From contig JAAZGT010000028.1 in the NCBI GenBank assembly GCA_012511095.1, forward strand, positions 1-13,217: 13,217 nt of DNA, written 5' to 3'. Below are positions 7,696-13,217 of the stretch, one piece after another (the first letter of the stretch is position 1; each line of letters begins with the position of its first letter). Both the position numbers and the translations under genes were made by a program. A model generated the notes under the pieces. The model had not been told where the DNA came from and did not search any database. It was given only the letters and a program-made list of their open reading frames with translations. This DNA is from Alcaligenaceae bacterium (GTDB lineage: Bacteria > Pseudomonadota > Gammaproteobacteria > Burkholderiales > Burkholderiaceae_B).

Positions 7696-9489
7696 ATGTC
7701 TGAACAAGATTCTTCAAAAAGAACAACTCTAAAATTAAACCGCAGTGCCAAAAAGGCTTCGGGTGGCGCACGTAAAACCGTGCAACGCACGGGTCCTCGC
7801 GCCCGTCGTATTGAGCAATCCGCTTATGAGCATGGTCAGGGAAAAATCTCTGCACGTACCATTGCGCGCACTGGCGTGAGCTTACAAAAACTTAAGGACG
7901 ATAAGAATCTATCCTATAGACTTTCTAAAGCGGGCCTAACCGAGCAACGCTTAGCCAAACAAGCCGAAGAAAGAGGCGATGACAGACCCCAACGTGGTCG
8001 CCCCAATGTGCCTTCCGAGGCATGGGCCCCACGCAGCCTAGATACCGACCGCAGTCGCGATGATCGTGGCGGACGCGGTGATGGTCGTCGTTTTGACCGC
8101 GATGACCGTCGTGACAGTAGTCGTGGTGAGGGCCGTAGATTTGAGCGTGACGATCGCGCTGGACGTGATTTTAGTCGTGGTTCAAGACCTGAAGGCCGAC
8201 GCTTTGACCGTGACGATCGTGGCCATGCCCGTGGTGCTCGCGCAGCTCGCGATGACAGACGAGATAGTCGTGGCGGACCAAGACTGGATCCACGTCCAGG
8301 TCGCCCTGCACCACAAGGCGTTAATTACAACCCAGAGGCCCCATATTTAGCTGCTACTGCTTTTGCAACTTGCCCGCAAGGCTTAGAGGAAGTACTAGCC
8401 GATGAATTAAAGCATTTAGGTTATGACGGTATTGAGGCTGGTCGTTCAGGTGTCTACTTCAAAACCGATTACTTAGGCATGATGAAGGCTAATCTTTATA
8501 GTCGCATTGCCACACGTATTTTGCTACAAGTTGCACAAGGCGAAGTCTATTCTGAAGATGATATTTATCAGCTTAGTTACGATACCGCGTGGGAGCATTA
8601 CTTTGGCCCAGAGCATACCTTACGTGTTGACACTTCAGCCATTCGTAGCCCTATGCAAAGTCTGCACTTTTGTAACTTAAAAGCTAAAGACGGTATAGTG
8701 GATCGTATCCGCGACAAAGAAGGCGAACGTCCTTCGGTTGATACGGTAAGACCTGATGCCAAGATCCATTTATTCCTTTACCGTGATCAAGGCACACTAT
8801 ATTTAGATACTTCGGGCGAGTCCTTGTTTAAACGCGGTTGGCGTTTAGACAAAGGCGAGGCACCGTTACGTGAAAACCTTGCCGCGGGTATGTTGGCTCT
8901 TGCTGGGTGGCAGCCAGGCACGCCCCTACTCGATCCATTCTGCGGTAGTGGTACGATCTTAATTGAAGCTGCTTGGTGGGCTCAAAACGTACCACCAGGC
9001 TTACATCGTCCGTTCCAGTTTATGCGTCTCAGAAACTACCAAAGAGAGAATTGGCACGCTCTGCGCGACGAGGCTTTTGCTAATATTAAACCGACTTTAG
9101 AGACCCCGCTTTATGGTTCTGATATTTCTGAAGAAGCGCTCGAAGCGGTACGAGCAAATATGGAAAGAGCCAACCTCAATCCTGGTGCCATTAAATTAGA
9201 ACTTAAAAACGCGCTTGAAATTGAAGCGCCTGCCGAAAGTGGTTTGATCATCACTAACCCACCCTATGGTGAGCGTTTAGATAGTGGTCAAGACGATATG
9301 TGGCATCCATTTTCTGGCCGTTTAAAACAAGCGTTTGACGGCTGGCGCGTCAATATTATTACCAGCGATCTAGAGTTACCTAAAAAATTACGACTTAAAG
9401 CACAACGCCGTATCCCACTCTATAACGGTAATTTAGAAACTCGCATGTTTGTATTTGATATGGTACGTGACAGTTTTAGAGATCAATAA
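7696..9489 (+). CDS. rlmL: THUMP-domain 23S rRNA guanine-N2 methyltransferase (RlmL-like) with disordered N-terminal extension
   Basis: The C-terminal ~380 residues are a THUMP domain plus a class I SAM methyltransferase of the UPF0020/RlmL type, which N2-methylates a guanine of 23S rRNA (G2445 in E. coli). THUMP spans about 218-385, beginning ATAFATCPQGLEEVLADEL. SAM motif I is DPFCGSGT (413-420), and the catalytic N-P-P-Y motif is NPPYGER (521-527). The K-family m7G second domain of the E. coli fusion is absent, as is usual outside gamma-proteobacteria. Residues 1-210 are unusual: a basic part (1-40), a probably helical part (41-92), then an Arg/Asp/Gly-rich low-complexity stretch (115-200) with three copies of GRRF[D/E]RDDR at 130-138, 146-154 and 167-175. 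This looks like an RNA-binding disordered tail. The start at 7696 is supported by the 18-nt spacing after hemJ, though the ribosome site is weak. Confidence 0.9.
   Translation: MSEQDSSKRTTLKLNRSAKKASGGARKTVQRTGPRARRIEQSAYEHGQGKISARTIARTGVSLQKLKDDKNLSYRLSKAGLTEQRLAKQAEERGDDRPQRGRPNVPSEAWAPRSLDTDRSRDDRGGRGDGRRFDRDDRRDSSRGEGRRFERDDRAGRDFSRGSRPEGRRFDRDDRGHARGARAARDDRRDSRGGPRLDPRPGRPAPQGVNYNPEAPYLAATAFATCPQGLEEVLADELKHLGYDGIEAGRSGVYFKTDYLGMMKANLYSRIATRILLQVAQGEVYSEDDIYQLSYDTAWEHYFGPEHTLRVDTSAIRSPMQSLHFCNLKAKDGIVDRIRDKEGERPSVDTVRPDAKIHLFLYRDQGTLYLDTSGESLFKRGWRLDKGEAPLRENLAAGMLALAGWQPGTPLLDPFCGSGTILIEAAWWAQNVPPGLHRPFQFMRLRNYQRENWHALRDEAFANIKPTLETPLYGSDISEEALEAVRANMERANLNPGAIKLELKNALEIEAPAESGLIITNPPYGERLDSGQDDMWHPFSGRLKQAFDGWRVNIITSDLELPKKLRLKAQRRIPLYNGNLETRMFVFDMVRDSFRDQ
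8083..8220 (+). repeat. Three in-frame copies encoding GRRF[D/E]RDDR
   Basis: Within the rlmL-like gene the 27-nt units at 8083-8109, 8131-8157 and 8194-8220 encode the same nine-residue motif, with Glu for Asp at position 5 of the second copy. Codons differ between copies, and the spacing is 48 and 63 nt. It forms the core of the Arg/Asp-rich low-complexity region. Confidence 0.85.
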
Positions 9490-9496
9490 TTTACAT

Positions 9497-10021
9497 ATGA
9501 ACAATAAAAACATTTCAACTCAACAAAATACCACTGCCTTTAGCTACCCGAGGCGATTAAAAATATTTGCTAGCATGATGTATGAAGGCATGTTGTTATT
9601 TGGTGTTGTCTTCGTGGGTGATTATCTCTTTGATACCCTTACCCAAAGCGATGAGCCCAGCAAACTCATGTGGCAGCGCCAATTGACACTTTTTTTAATT
9701 CTAGGTGCCTATTTTTTACTCTCGTGGTTTAGACGTGGTCAAACAGTGGCTATGAAGGCTTGGGGTATTGCTCTACGTAATAAACTTCACCCACGACTAA
9801 CATGGTTACAAGCCATTTCTCGTTATATCTTAATGTGGGTTATCCCACTAATTGGCGCCTATATTGTGCATCTTGTTGCTGTCGCAGTAGGCTGGAACTC
9901 TATCACCATGTTTGTAGTGGTTTGCCCCTTTTTAAACCTAATCCCAAGCCTCTTTAGAAAAGACCGTCAGATGCTTCATGATGTGTTGGTTGGGACCGAG
10001 CTTATTAACATAAAAAAATAG
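9497..10021 (+). CDS. RDD family membrane protein
   Basis: The 174-residue protein is an inner-membrane protein with hydrophobic segments at about 31-48, 62-77, 108-130 and 135-150. It has the RDD-family layout: YPRRLKIFASMMYEGMLLFG at 17-36, GQTVAMKAWGIAL at 81-93 in the loop before the middle helices, and RQMLHDVLVGTELI at 157-170 near the C terminus. The family's first Asp position appears as Glu30, as in many beta-proteobacterial members that I recall. RDD proteins are mostly uncharacterised; some have been linked to ion or solute transport, so no specific role is given. The start chosen is 9497, 7 nt after the rlmL-like stop; an upstream in-frame ATG at 9449 would overlap rlmL by 41 nt and add residues unlike the family. 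Confidence 0.85.
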   Translation: MNNKNISTQQNTTAFSYPRRLKIFASMMYEGMLLFGVVFVGDYLFDTLTQSDEPSKLMWQRQLTLFLILGAYFLLSWFRRGQTVAMKAWGIALRNKLHPRLTWLQAISRYILMWVIPLIGAYIVHLVAVAVGWNSITMFVVVCPFLNLIPSLFRKDRQMLHDVLVGTELINIKK

Positions 10022-10068
10022 GTACTAGCTAAAAATCCTAAAAATGTTAAAATTAGGGGTAATATTGC

Positions 10069-10097
10069 CGAAATATTTACTATTTCGCACGCTTTTT
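10069..10097 (+). terminator. Possible weak hairpin terminator after the RDD gene
   Basis: CGAAATA (10069-10075) pairs with TATTTCG (10081-10087) around a 5-nt loop, and TTTTT follows at 10093-10097 after a short gap. The stem is AT-rich and the T-run is short and displaced, so termination would be partial at best. Confidence 0.3.
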
Positions 10098-10123
10098 ACA
10101 GCATTTACTTCACTTCTTATACT
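10095..10123 (+). promoter_or_regulatory. Sigma-70-like promoter abutting the start codon of the acyl-CoA-synthetase-like gene
   Basis: TTTACA (10095-10100, 5 of 6 to consensus), a 17-bp spacer and TATACT (10118-10123, 5 of 6) form a very good match. The -10 ends immediately before the ATG at 10124, so transcription from it would begin inside the reading frame, near 10130. Either it is a chance match, or it drives a shortened product or only the downstream genes. Confidence 0.4.
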
Positions 10124-11485
10124 ATGACTGATCAATATCAAGACCTATACCAGTCTTATCGGTGGTTGGTGCCAGACAATTTTAATATTGCTGACTATTG
10201 CTGCCACCGCTGGGCAACTAATCCCCAAGAAGTGCGTCAACAAGCCGCGATTTTCTTTGAGGACCAAGTAGGTCAACTCACCATGTATTCATACCGCCAG
10301 CTTTCTGAGCGAGTAAATAAACTAGCCAATGGTTTAGTTCGCATGGGGGTACAACCACAAGACCGCATTATTATTACACTACAGCATTCGGCTGATAGTG
10401 CAGTGGCTATGTTGGCCGCTTTTACTGTAGGTGCTATTGCAGTACCTTTAACTGCTGGTCTAAGTAGCTATCAATACGCACCTCGCGTCATTGACAGCCA
10501 GGCCAAAGTTGCCATTATCGATAAGCACACTTTAGCGCCATTTATGGCGTCTTTAGATAACCAAACCCTGGTTAAGCAAATTATTGGGGTCGACACCGAA
10601 GACGACCGCATGATCGCACTTGAGACTCTGTTGGCACGCCAACCGAGTCAATTTACTGCGCTCAACACACCCGCTGATAGCCCAGCTATCATGGTCTATC
10701 CACAGCCGGAACCTGCGACCGAGCCCTTAGATAGAAAAATTAAAAATGATATTCCTTTTGACCCAGAACTTAAAGCAACAATCCTTACGCATCGCTCATT
10801 AATTGGTGCCTTGCCGGGTTTTGTAGCCTCACAAGACTGGTTCCCCCGTAAAAAAGACATCTTCTGGTCATCTTATGACTGGAATAGTGGCGAGGGTTTA
10901 ATTAACTCGCTTTTGCCAGTGTTATATTTCGGCCACTCCATAGTGGGTTGCCCTACAGGCCGTACTATTCCACGTCTATTTACACTACTAGAGCATTATC
11001 AGATCACCAATATCCTAACCACCGCTGAGGAGTTGGAGCGTATACGTGATTTTGATGAGCCGCTACCTGATTTTGAATTAGCTATACGTTGTATTGCTAT
11101 TCCTGATCATGAAAAAACTGAGTCGCTAAAAAACTGGGTTAAAGAGGAGTTTGGTGCCTCATTAAATGGTGTTTACTCAGAAGTAGGCTTCATCTACCTT
11201 GCTGGCGATAGTGCCAAAAAGTGGCCTGATCGTGAAAACAGCATGGGCCACGTATTTCCTGGTCGTCGCTATAGCATCATTGATGATGAGGGCATGCCTG
11301 TTGCTAATGGCACCAAGGGTGTATTAGCGGTAGCCGCAATTGACTACCACGGACATGACGATCCAGGCCTAGCTACCCAGTATTGGCAACAAGCTCAAAT
11401 TCATGAAATTGAAACGGTAGATGGTTGGTACAGCACAGGAATTGCTGCCTACCAAGATAAAGACGGTTATATTTTCCGTGTTTAA
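10124..11485 (+). CDS. Degenerate acyl-CoA-synthetase-like protein lacking ATP-binding motifs and the C-terminal domain
   Basis: The 453-residue product resembles the large N-terminal domain of AMP-forming acyl-CoA synthetases: LYQSYRWLVPDNFNIADYCC (8-27), a SYRQLSERVNKLANGLVRMG helix (56-75), GAIAVPLTAGLS (103-114), FWSSYDWNSGEGL (247-259, motif A4 region), MGHVFPGRRYSIIDDEG (374-390) and DGWYSTG (433-439). Active-site motifs are lost. The P-loop expected after PAIMVY (187-192) is replaced by about 25 residues (PQPEPATEPL and onward) up to ATILTHRS. YGxTE has become YSEVG (351-355), and TGD is TGI (438-440). The protein ends at GYIFRV, where the mobile C-terminal domain with the catalytic Lys should start; intact relatives are about 530-550 residues. 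The 54 nt to the next gene hold no remnant of it. The frame is open and codon use matches neighbours. It is probably a pseudoenzyme or a decaying gene; normal ligase activity is unlikely. Confidence 0.8.
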   Translation: MTDQYQDLYQSYRWLVPDNFNIADYCCHRWATNPQEVRQQAAIFFEDQVGQLTMYSYRQLSERVNKLANGLVRMGVQPQDRIIITLQHSADSAVAMLAAFTVGAIAVPLTAGLSSYQYAPRVIDSQAKVAIIDKHTLAPFMASLDNQTLVKQIIGVDTEDDRMIALETLLARQPSQFTALNTPADSPAIMVYPQPEPATEPLDRKIKNDIPFDPELKATILTHRSLIGALPGFVASQDWFPRKKDIFWSSYDWNSGEGLINSLLPVLYFGHSIVGCPTGRTIPRLFTLLEHYQITNILTTAEELERIRDFDEPLPDFELAIRCIAIPDHEKTESLKNWVKEEFGASLNGVYSEVGFIYLAGDSAKKWPDRENSMGHVFPGRRYSIIDDEGMPVANGTKGVLAVAAIDYHGHDDPGLATQYWQQAQIHEIETVDGWYSTGIAAYQDKDGYIFRV

Positions 11486-11528
11486 AATTTCTGCCTTTAA
11501 ACAGCTATTTCTACAAAATAAAACAACT

Positions 11529-11534
11529 GAGGAG
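11529..11534 (+). promoter_or_regulatory. Strong Shine-Dalgarno of the gamma-carbonic anhydrase-like gene
   Basis: GAGGAG ends 5 nt before the ATG at 11540. It is the best ribosome site in the window and fixes this start. Confidence 0.8.
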
Positions 11535-11539
11535 ATACC

Positions 11540-12061
11540 ATGGCCATTTACGAATTAGCAGATCTAAAACCAACAATCGACCCTAGTGCCTTTATTTTTG
11601 ATGGCGCTATTGTAGTTGGACAAGTCACTTTAAAGGCTAATGTCAGTATTTGGCCAGGCGTTATTATCCGTGCTGATAACGACACCATCACCGTTGACGA
11701 AAACAGCAATATTCAAGAGGGCTCCGTACTGCATATTGACGCAGGCACCCCACTGTATATTGGTAAAAATGTCACTGTCGGCCATAAAGTCATGCTACAT
11801 GGTTGCACCATCGGTGATGGCAGCCTCATTGGTATGAGCGCTACGATTTTAAATAATGCCGTTATCGGTAAAAACTGTATTATTGGTGCTGGTGCTCTAA
11901 TTCCCGAGGGTAAGGTAATTCCTGATAACTCTGTAGTTGTTGGTATAGCCAAGATAGTACGCGAGGTAACTCCTGAGGATCTCGAGCGCAGTCAACGAGG
12001 TACTCAGCATTATGTTGAACAAGGCCGTCGATATCGCGAAAAATTAAAACGTATCGATTAA
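11540..12061 (+). CDS. Gamma-class carbonic anhydrase family protein (YrdA/PaaY-like)
   Basis: The 173-residue protein is a left-handed beta-helix built from hexapeptide repeats (for example VGQVTL, IWPGVIIRAD, IGKNVTVGH, IGDGSLIGMS, IGKNCIIGAG). The three metal-binding histidines of the gamma-CA family are present as His65 (SVLHID), His82 (VGHKVM) and His87 (LHGC). The last ~35 residues form a helix (EDLERSQRGTQHYVEQGRRY and onward) that packs against the helix in the trimer. Family members bind Zn or Fe; some hydrate CO2, while PaaY-type members hydrolyse acyl-CoA thioesters, so the reaction is not settled by sequence. It lies 54 nt after the acyl-CoA-synthetase-like gene and may share its transcript; a terminator follows at 12090. 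Cytosolic location is expected because there is no signal peptide. Confidence 0.92.
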   Translation: MAIYELADLKPTIDPSAFIFDGAIVVGQVTLKANVSIWPGVIIRADNDTITVDENSNIQEGSVLHIDAGTPLYIGKNVTVGHKVMLHGCTIGDGSLIGMSATILNNAVIGKNCIIGAGALIPEGKVIPDNSVVVGIAKIVREVTPEDLERSQRGTQHYVEQGRRYREKLKRID

Positions 12062-12083
12062 TTGTTTACCCTCTTCTTAACTC

Positions 12084-12113
12084 TTGAAAAAAAGCACTAT
12101 AGACTCATATAGT
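12084..12113 (+). promoter_or_regulatory. Candidate hslO promoter overlapping the upstream terminator
   Basis: TTGAAA (12084-12089, 5 of 6), an 18-bp spacer and TATAGT (12108-12113, 5 of 6) precede hslO. The -10 lies in the 3' arm of the terminator stem. Transcription would start near 12120 and give a leader of about 65 nt containing the hairpin at 12130-12158. Confidence 0.4.
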
Positions 12114-12119
12114 GCTTTT
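12090..12119 (+). terminator. Rho-independent terminator after the gamma-carbonic anhydrase-like gene
   Basis: AAAAGCACTATA (12090-12101) pairs perfectly with TATAGTGCTTTT (12108-12119) around the loop GACTCA. The T-run of the 3' arm (12116-12119) acts as the U-tract, and the A-run on the other arm makes it potentially active in both directions. Confidence 0.8.
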
Positions 12120-12129
12120 ACTCCCTTTA

Positions 12130-12158
12130 AAAGACTATCTTCTACTTTCGTAGTCTTT
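12130..12158 (+). promoter_or_regulatory. Leader hairpin upstream of hslO
   Basis: AAAGACTA (12130-12137) pairs with TAGTCTTT (12151-12158); an alternative small stem CTAC/GTAG (12142-12145 with 12150-12153) shares part of it. It ends 26 nt before the hslO start and lacks a proper T-run, so it could be a second weak terminator or a 5'-leader structure. No known riboswitch is recognised. Confidence 0.35.
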
Positions 12159-12184
12159 AATTACTTAGGCATAGCCATAATTCT

Positions 12185-13108
12185 ATGAACGATTTATTAA
12201 AAAAATACCTCTTTGCTGATCGTAGCCTTCGTATCCAAAGTGCCAATTTAACTCAAACTTGGGCCGATGCTCGTCAACATCAAAAACACCCTAAAGTAAT
12301 TGAGAAGCTCTTAGGAGAGCTTTGTGCTGCTTCTGTACTACTGGCCTCTAATATTAAATTTGAAGGCAGTTTAGTGCTACAAATTCAAGGTGATGGCCCC
12401 ATCGCACTCTTAGTAGTTGAATGTGATTCAACACTTCGAGTACGCGCTACAGTAAAACTACGCCAAGAATTCGCAATTAGAGAAAATGCTACATTCCAAG
12501 AACTTGTTAATCCTAATAACACGGGTCGCTTTGTGGTTATTTTAGACTTAAAAGACCGACAAGAAGGCCAACAAGCTTATCAAGGTATCGTTTCTCTACA
12601 AGGCAATAGCGTAGCTGAGGTATTAGAGAACTACATGCGTAGCTCTGAGCAATTAGATACCTTTATTCGTCTTGCTTGCGATGAACACAAAGCCACAGGT
12701 CTTTTAATTCAACGCTTAGCTACTTCAGGTGGTGTGGCAGTCGATAAAGAAAAAGCCGATGAAAATTGGGAAAAAGTAGGCCACTTTATTCAAACTGTTA
12801 GCTCTGATGAGCAATTAAAACTTTCAGAAGACGAGTTAATTCATCGCCTATTCTGGGAAGAGCAACTTATCAAAACCGAAGAAGATCACACGATCCAATG
12901 GTACTGCAGTTGCAGCACTGAAAAGGTTGCTGATATGTTGCGCATGCTAGGAGCTGAGGAAATTGAATCTATTTTGGCTGAGCAAGGTGCGATCAATGTA
13001 AATTGTGATTACTGCGGTAAGCCGTACCACTTCGATCCTATCGAATGTGCACAAATCTTTATTGATAAAGACAAAATAAGCGCTCAAGATAGCCCTACCA
13101 AACATTAA
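12185..13108 (+). CDS. hslO: Hsp33 redox-regulated molecular chaperone
   Basis: Hsp33 is a cytosolic holdase switched on by oxidative stress combined with heat or bleach: zinc is released from a four-cysteine centre, disulfides form and the linker unfolds to bind clients. The 307-residue length is normal. The N-terminal chaperone domain spans about 1-185, with GPIALLVVECD (71-81), GRFVVILDL (114-122), YQGIVSLQGNSVAEVLENYM (132-151) and ATSGG (179-183). The redox switch at the C terminus is intact: Cys241 and Cys243 (CSCS) and Cys274 and Cys277 (CDYC), with KVADMLRMLGAEEIESIL between. There is no clear Shine-Dalgarno before the ATG at 12185. It lies after a terminator and before another, so it is probably transcribed alone. 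Confidence 0.96.
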   Translation: MNDLLKKYLFADRSLRIQSANLTQTWADARQHQKHPKVIEKLLGELCAASVLLASNIKFEGSLVLQIQGDGPIALLVVECDSTLRVRATVKLRQEFAIRENATFQELVNPNNTGRFVVILDLKDRQEGQQAYQGIVSLQGNSVAEVLENYMRSSEQLDTFIRLACDEHKATGLLIQRLATSGGVAVDKEKADENWEKVGHFIQTVSSDEQLKLSEDELIHRLFWEEQLIKTEEDHTIQWYCSCSTEKVADMLRMLGAEEIESILAEQGAINVNCDYCGKPYHFDPIECAQIFIDKDKISAQDSPTKH

Positions 13109-13129
13109 AATTAGGTAGTTAAATTAAAG

Positions 13130-13160
13130 ACCGAGTATCTCTTTGGTACTCGGTTTTTTT
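13130..13160 (+). terminator. Strong rho-independent terminator after hslO
   Basis: ACCGAGTA (13130-13137) pairs with TACTCGGT (13147-13154); a T-G and a C-G pair extend the stem to 10 bp around the loop TCTTT, and a seven-T run ends at 13160. The T-rich complement of AAATTAAAGA on the other side could also stop minus-strand transcription. Confidence 0.9.
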
Positions 13161-13217
13161 ATGCTTGATGTATGTAGTTGTGTGTATTGTTGCTCGTCAT
13201 ATAAAAACGCATACTGA

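Noticed and set aside
8060..8350. Valine/aspartate-rich alternative frame in the rlmL-like gene
   Set aside because: It is the shifted reading of the Arg/Asp repeat codons (CGT-GAT rich); stops are rare there because of the composition, not because of a gene.
9449..9496. Upstream start for the RDD-family gene
   Set aside because: Would overlap the rlmL-like gene and add 16 residues unlike family N termini; the ATG at 9497 is better.
10124..11540. Acyl-CoA-synthetase-like gene explained by a sequencing or natural frameshift
   Set aside because: I looked at the other frames around 10690-10780 and after 11485: no P-loop coding (TSGTTG-like) and no GRxDD hinge or later C-terminal domain sequence is present, and the conserved blocks on both sides of the altered P-loop are in the same frame.
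11640..11952. Open frames on both strands inside the gamma-carbonic anhydrase-like gene
   Set aside because: Shadows of the hexapeptide-repeat coding sequence, without start signals or known motifs.
13161..13217. Possible end of a convergent minus-strand gene after hslO, or a plus-strand promoter (TTGTGT, 16 bp, TATAAA)
   Set aside because: One minus-strand frame is open from the window edge and stops just before the terminator, but about 18 codons are too few to identify; the promoter-like pair has a poor -35. Neither can be supported from the sequence available.

Overview
The window looks like core chromosome of a low-GC member of the Betaproteobacteria, most likely Burkholderiales/Alcaligenaceae (an Oligella/Pelistega/Taylorella-like lineage). 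This is inferred from the co-directional order leuS-lptE-holA-proA followed by a HemJ-type membrane protein, a THUMP rRNA methyltransferase and an RDD-family protein, and from protein signatures such as the GFKLRG of LptE. By eye the base composition is about 42-45% GC. No mobile element, CRISPR array, tRNA or rRNA gene was seen.

Layout: the left edge (1-242, minus strand) is the first 80 codons of polA (DNA polymerase I). It diverges from a LOG-family nucleotide hydrolase (241-1008), and both start codons lie in one palindromic CATG. A bidirectional hairpin terminator (1032-1069) separates the LOG gene from a convergent small lipoprotein gene (1074-1427, minus). A 170-bp divergent intergenic region then leads into a long plus-strand run: leuS (leucyl-tRNA synthetase), lptE (LPS transport lipoprotein), holA (DNA polymerase III delta), proA (proline synthesis), a hemJ-like gene (heme synthesis), an rlmL-like 23S rRNA methyltransferase with a ~210-residue disordered Arg/Asp-rich N-terminal extension, an RDD membrane protein, a degenerate acyl-CoA-synthetase-like gene, and a gamma-class carbonic anhydrase-like gene. 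A 12-bp-stem terminator (12090-12119) closes this run. hslO (Hsp33, redox-activated chaperone) follows with its own strong terminator (13130-13160).

Most genes from leuS to the RDD gene are 5-50 nt apart and are probably co-transcribed. They are housekeeping functions from different pathways (translation, outer-membrane assembly, replication, proline, heme, ribosome modification), so the run looks like a conserved housekeeping cluster rather than a single-purpose system.

The most unusual item is the 453-residue protein at 10124-11485. It keeps the fold-level landmarks of an AMP-forming acyl-CoA synthetase N-terminal domain. However, the ATP-binding P-loop has been replaced by a longer proline/acid-rich segment, the YGxTE and TGD motifs are altered at key residues, and the whole mobile C-terminal domain is absent, while the reading frame stays open. 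This suggests a retained pseudoenzyme or an early-decay gene. Other points worth a second look are the overlapping polA/LOG starts, the RlmL N-terminal repeats, the orphan four-cysteine lipoprotein, and the composite terminator/promoter/hairpin region before hslO.
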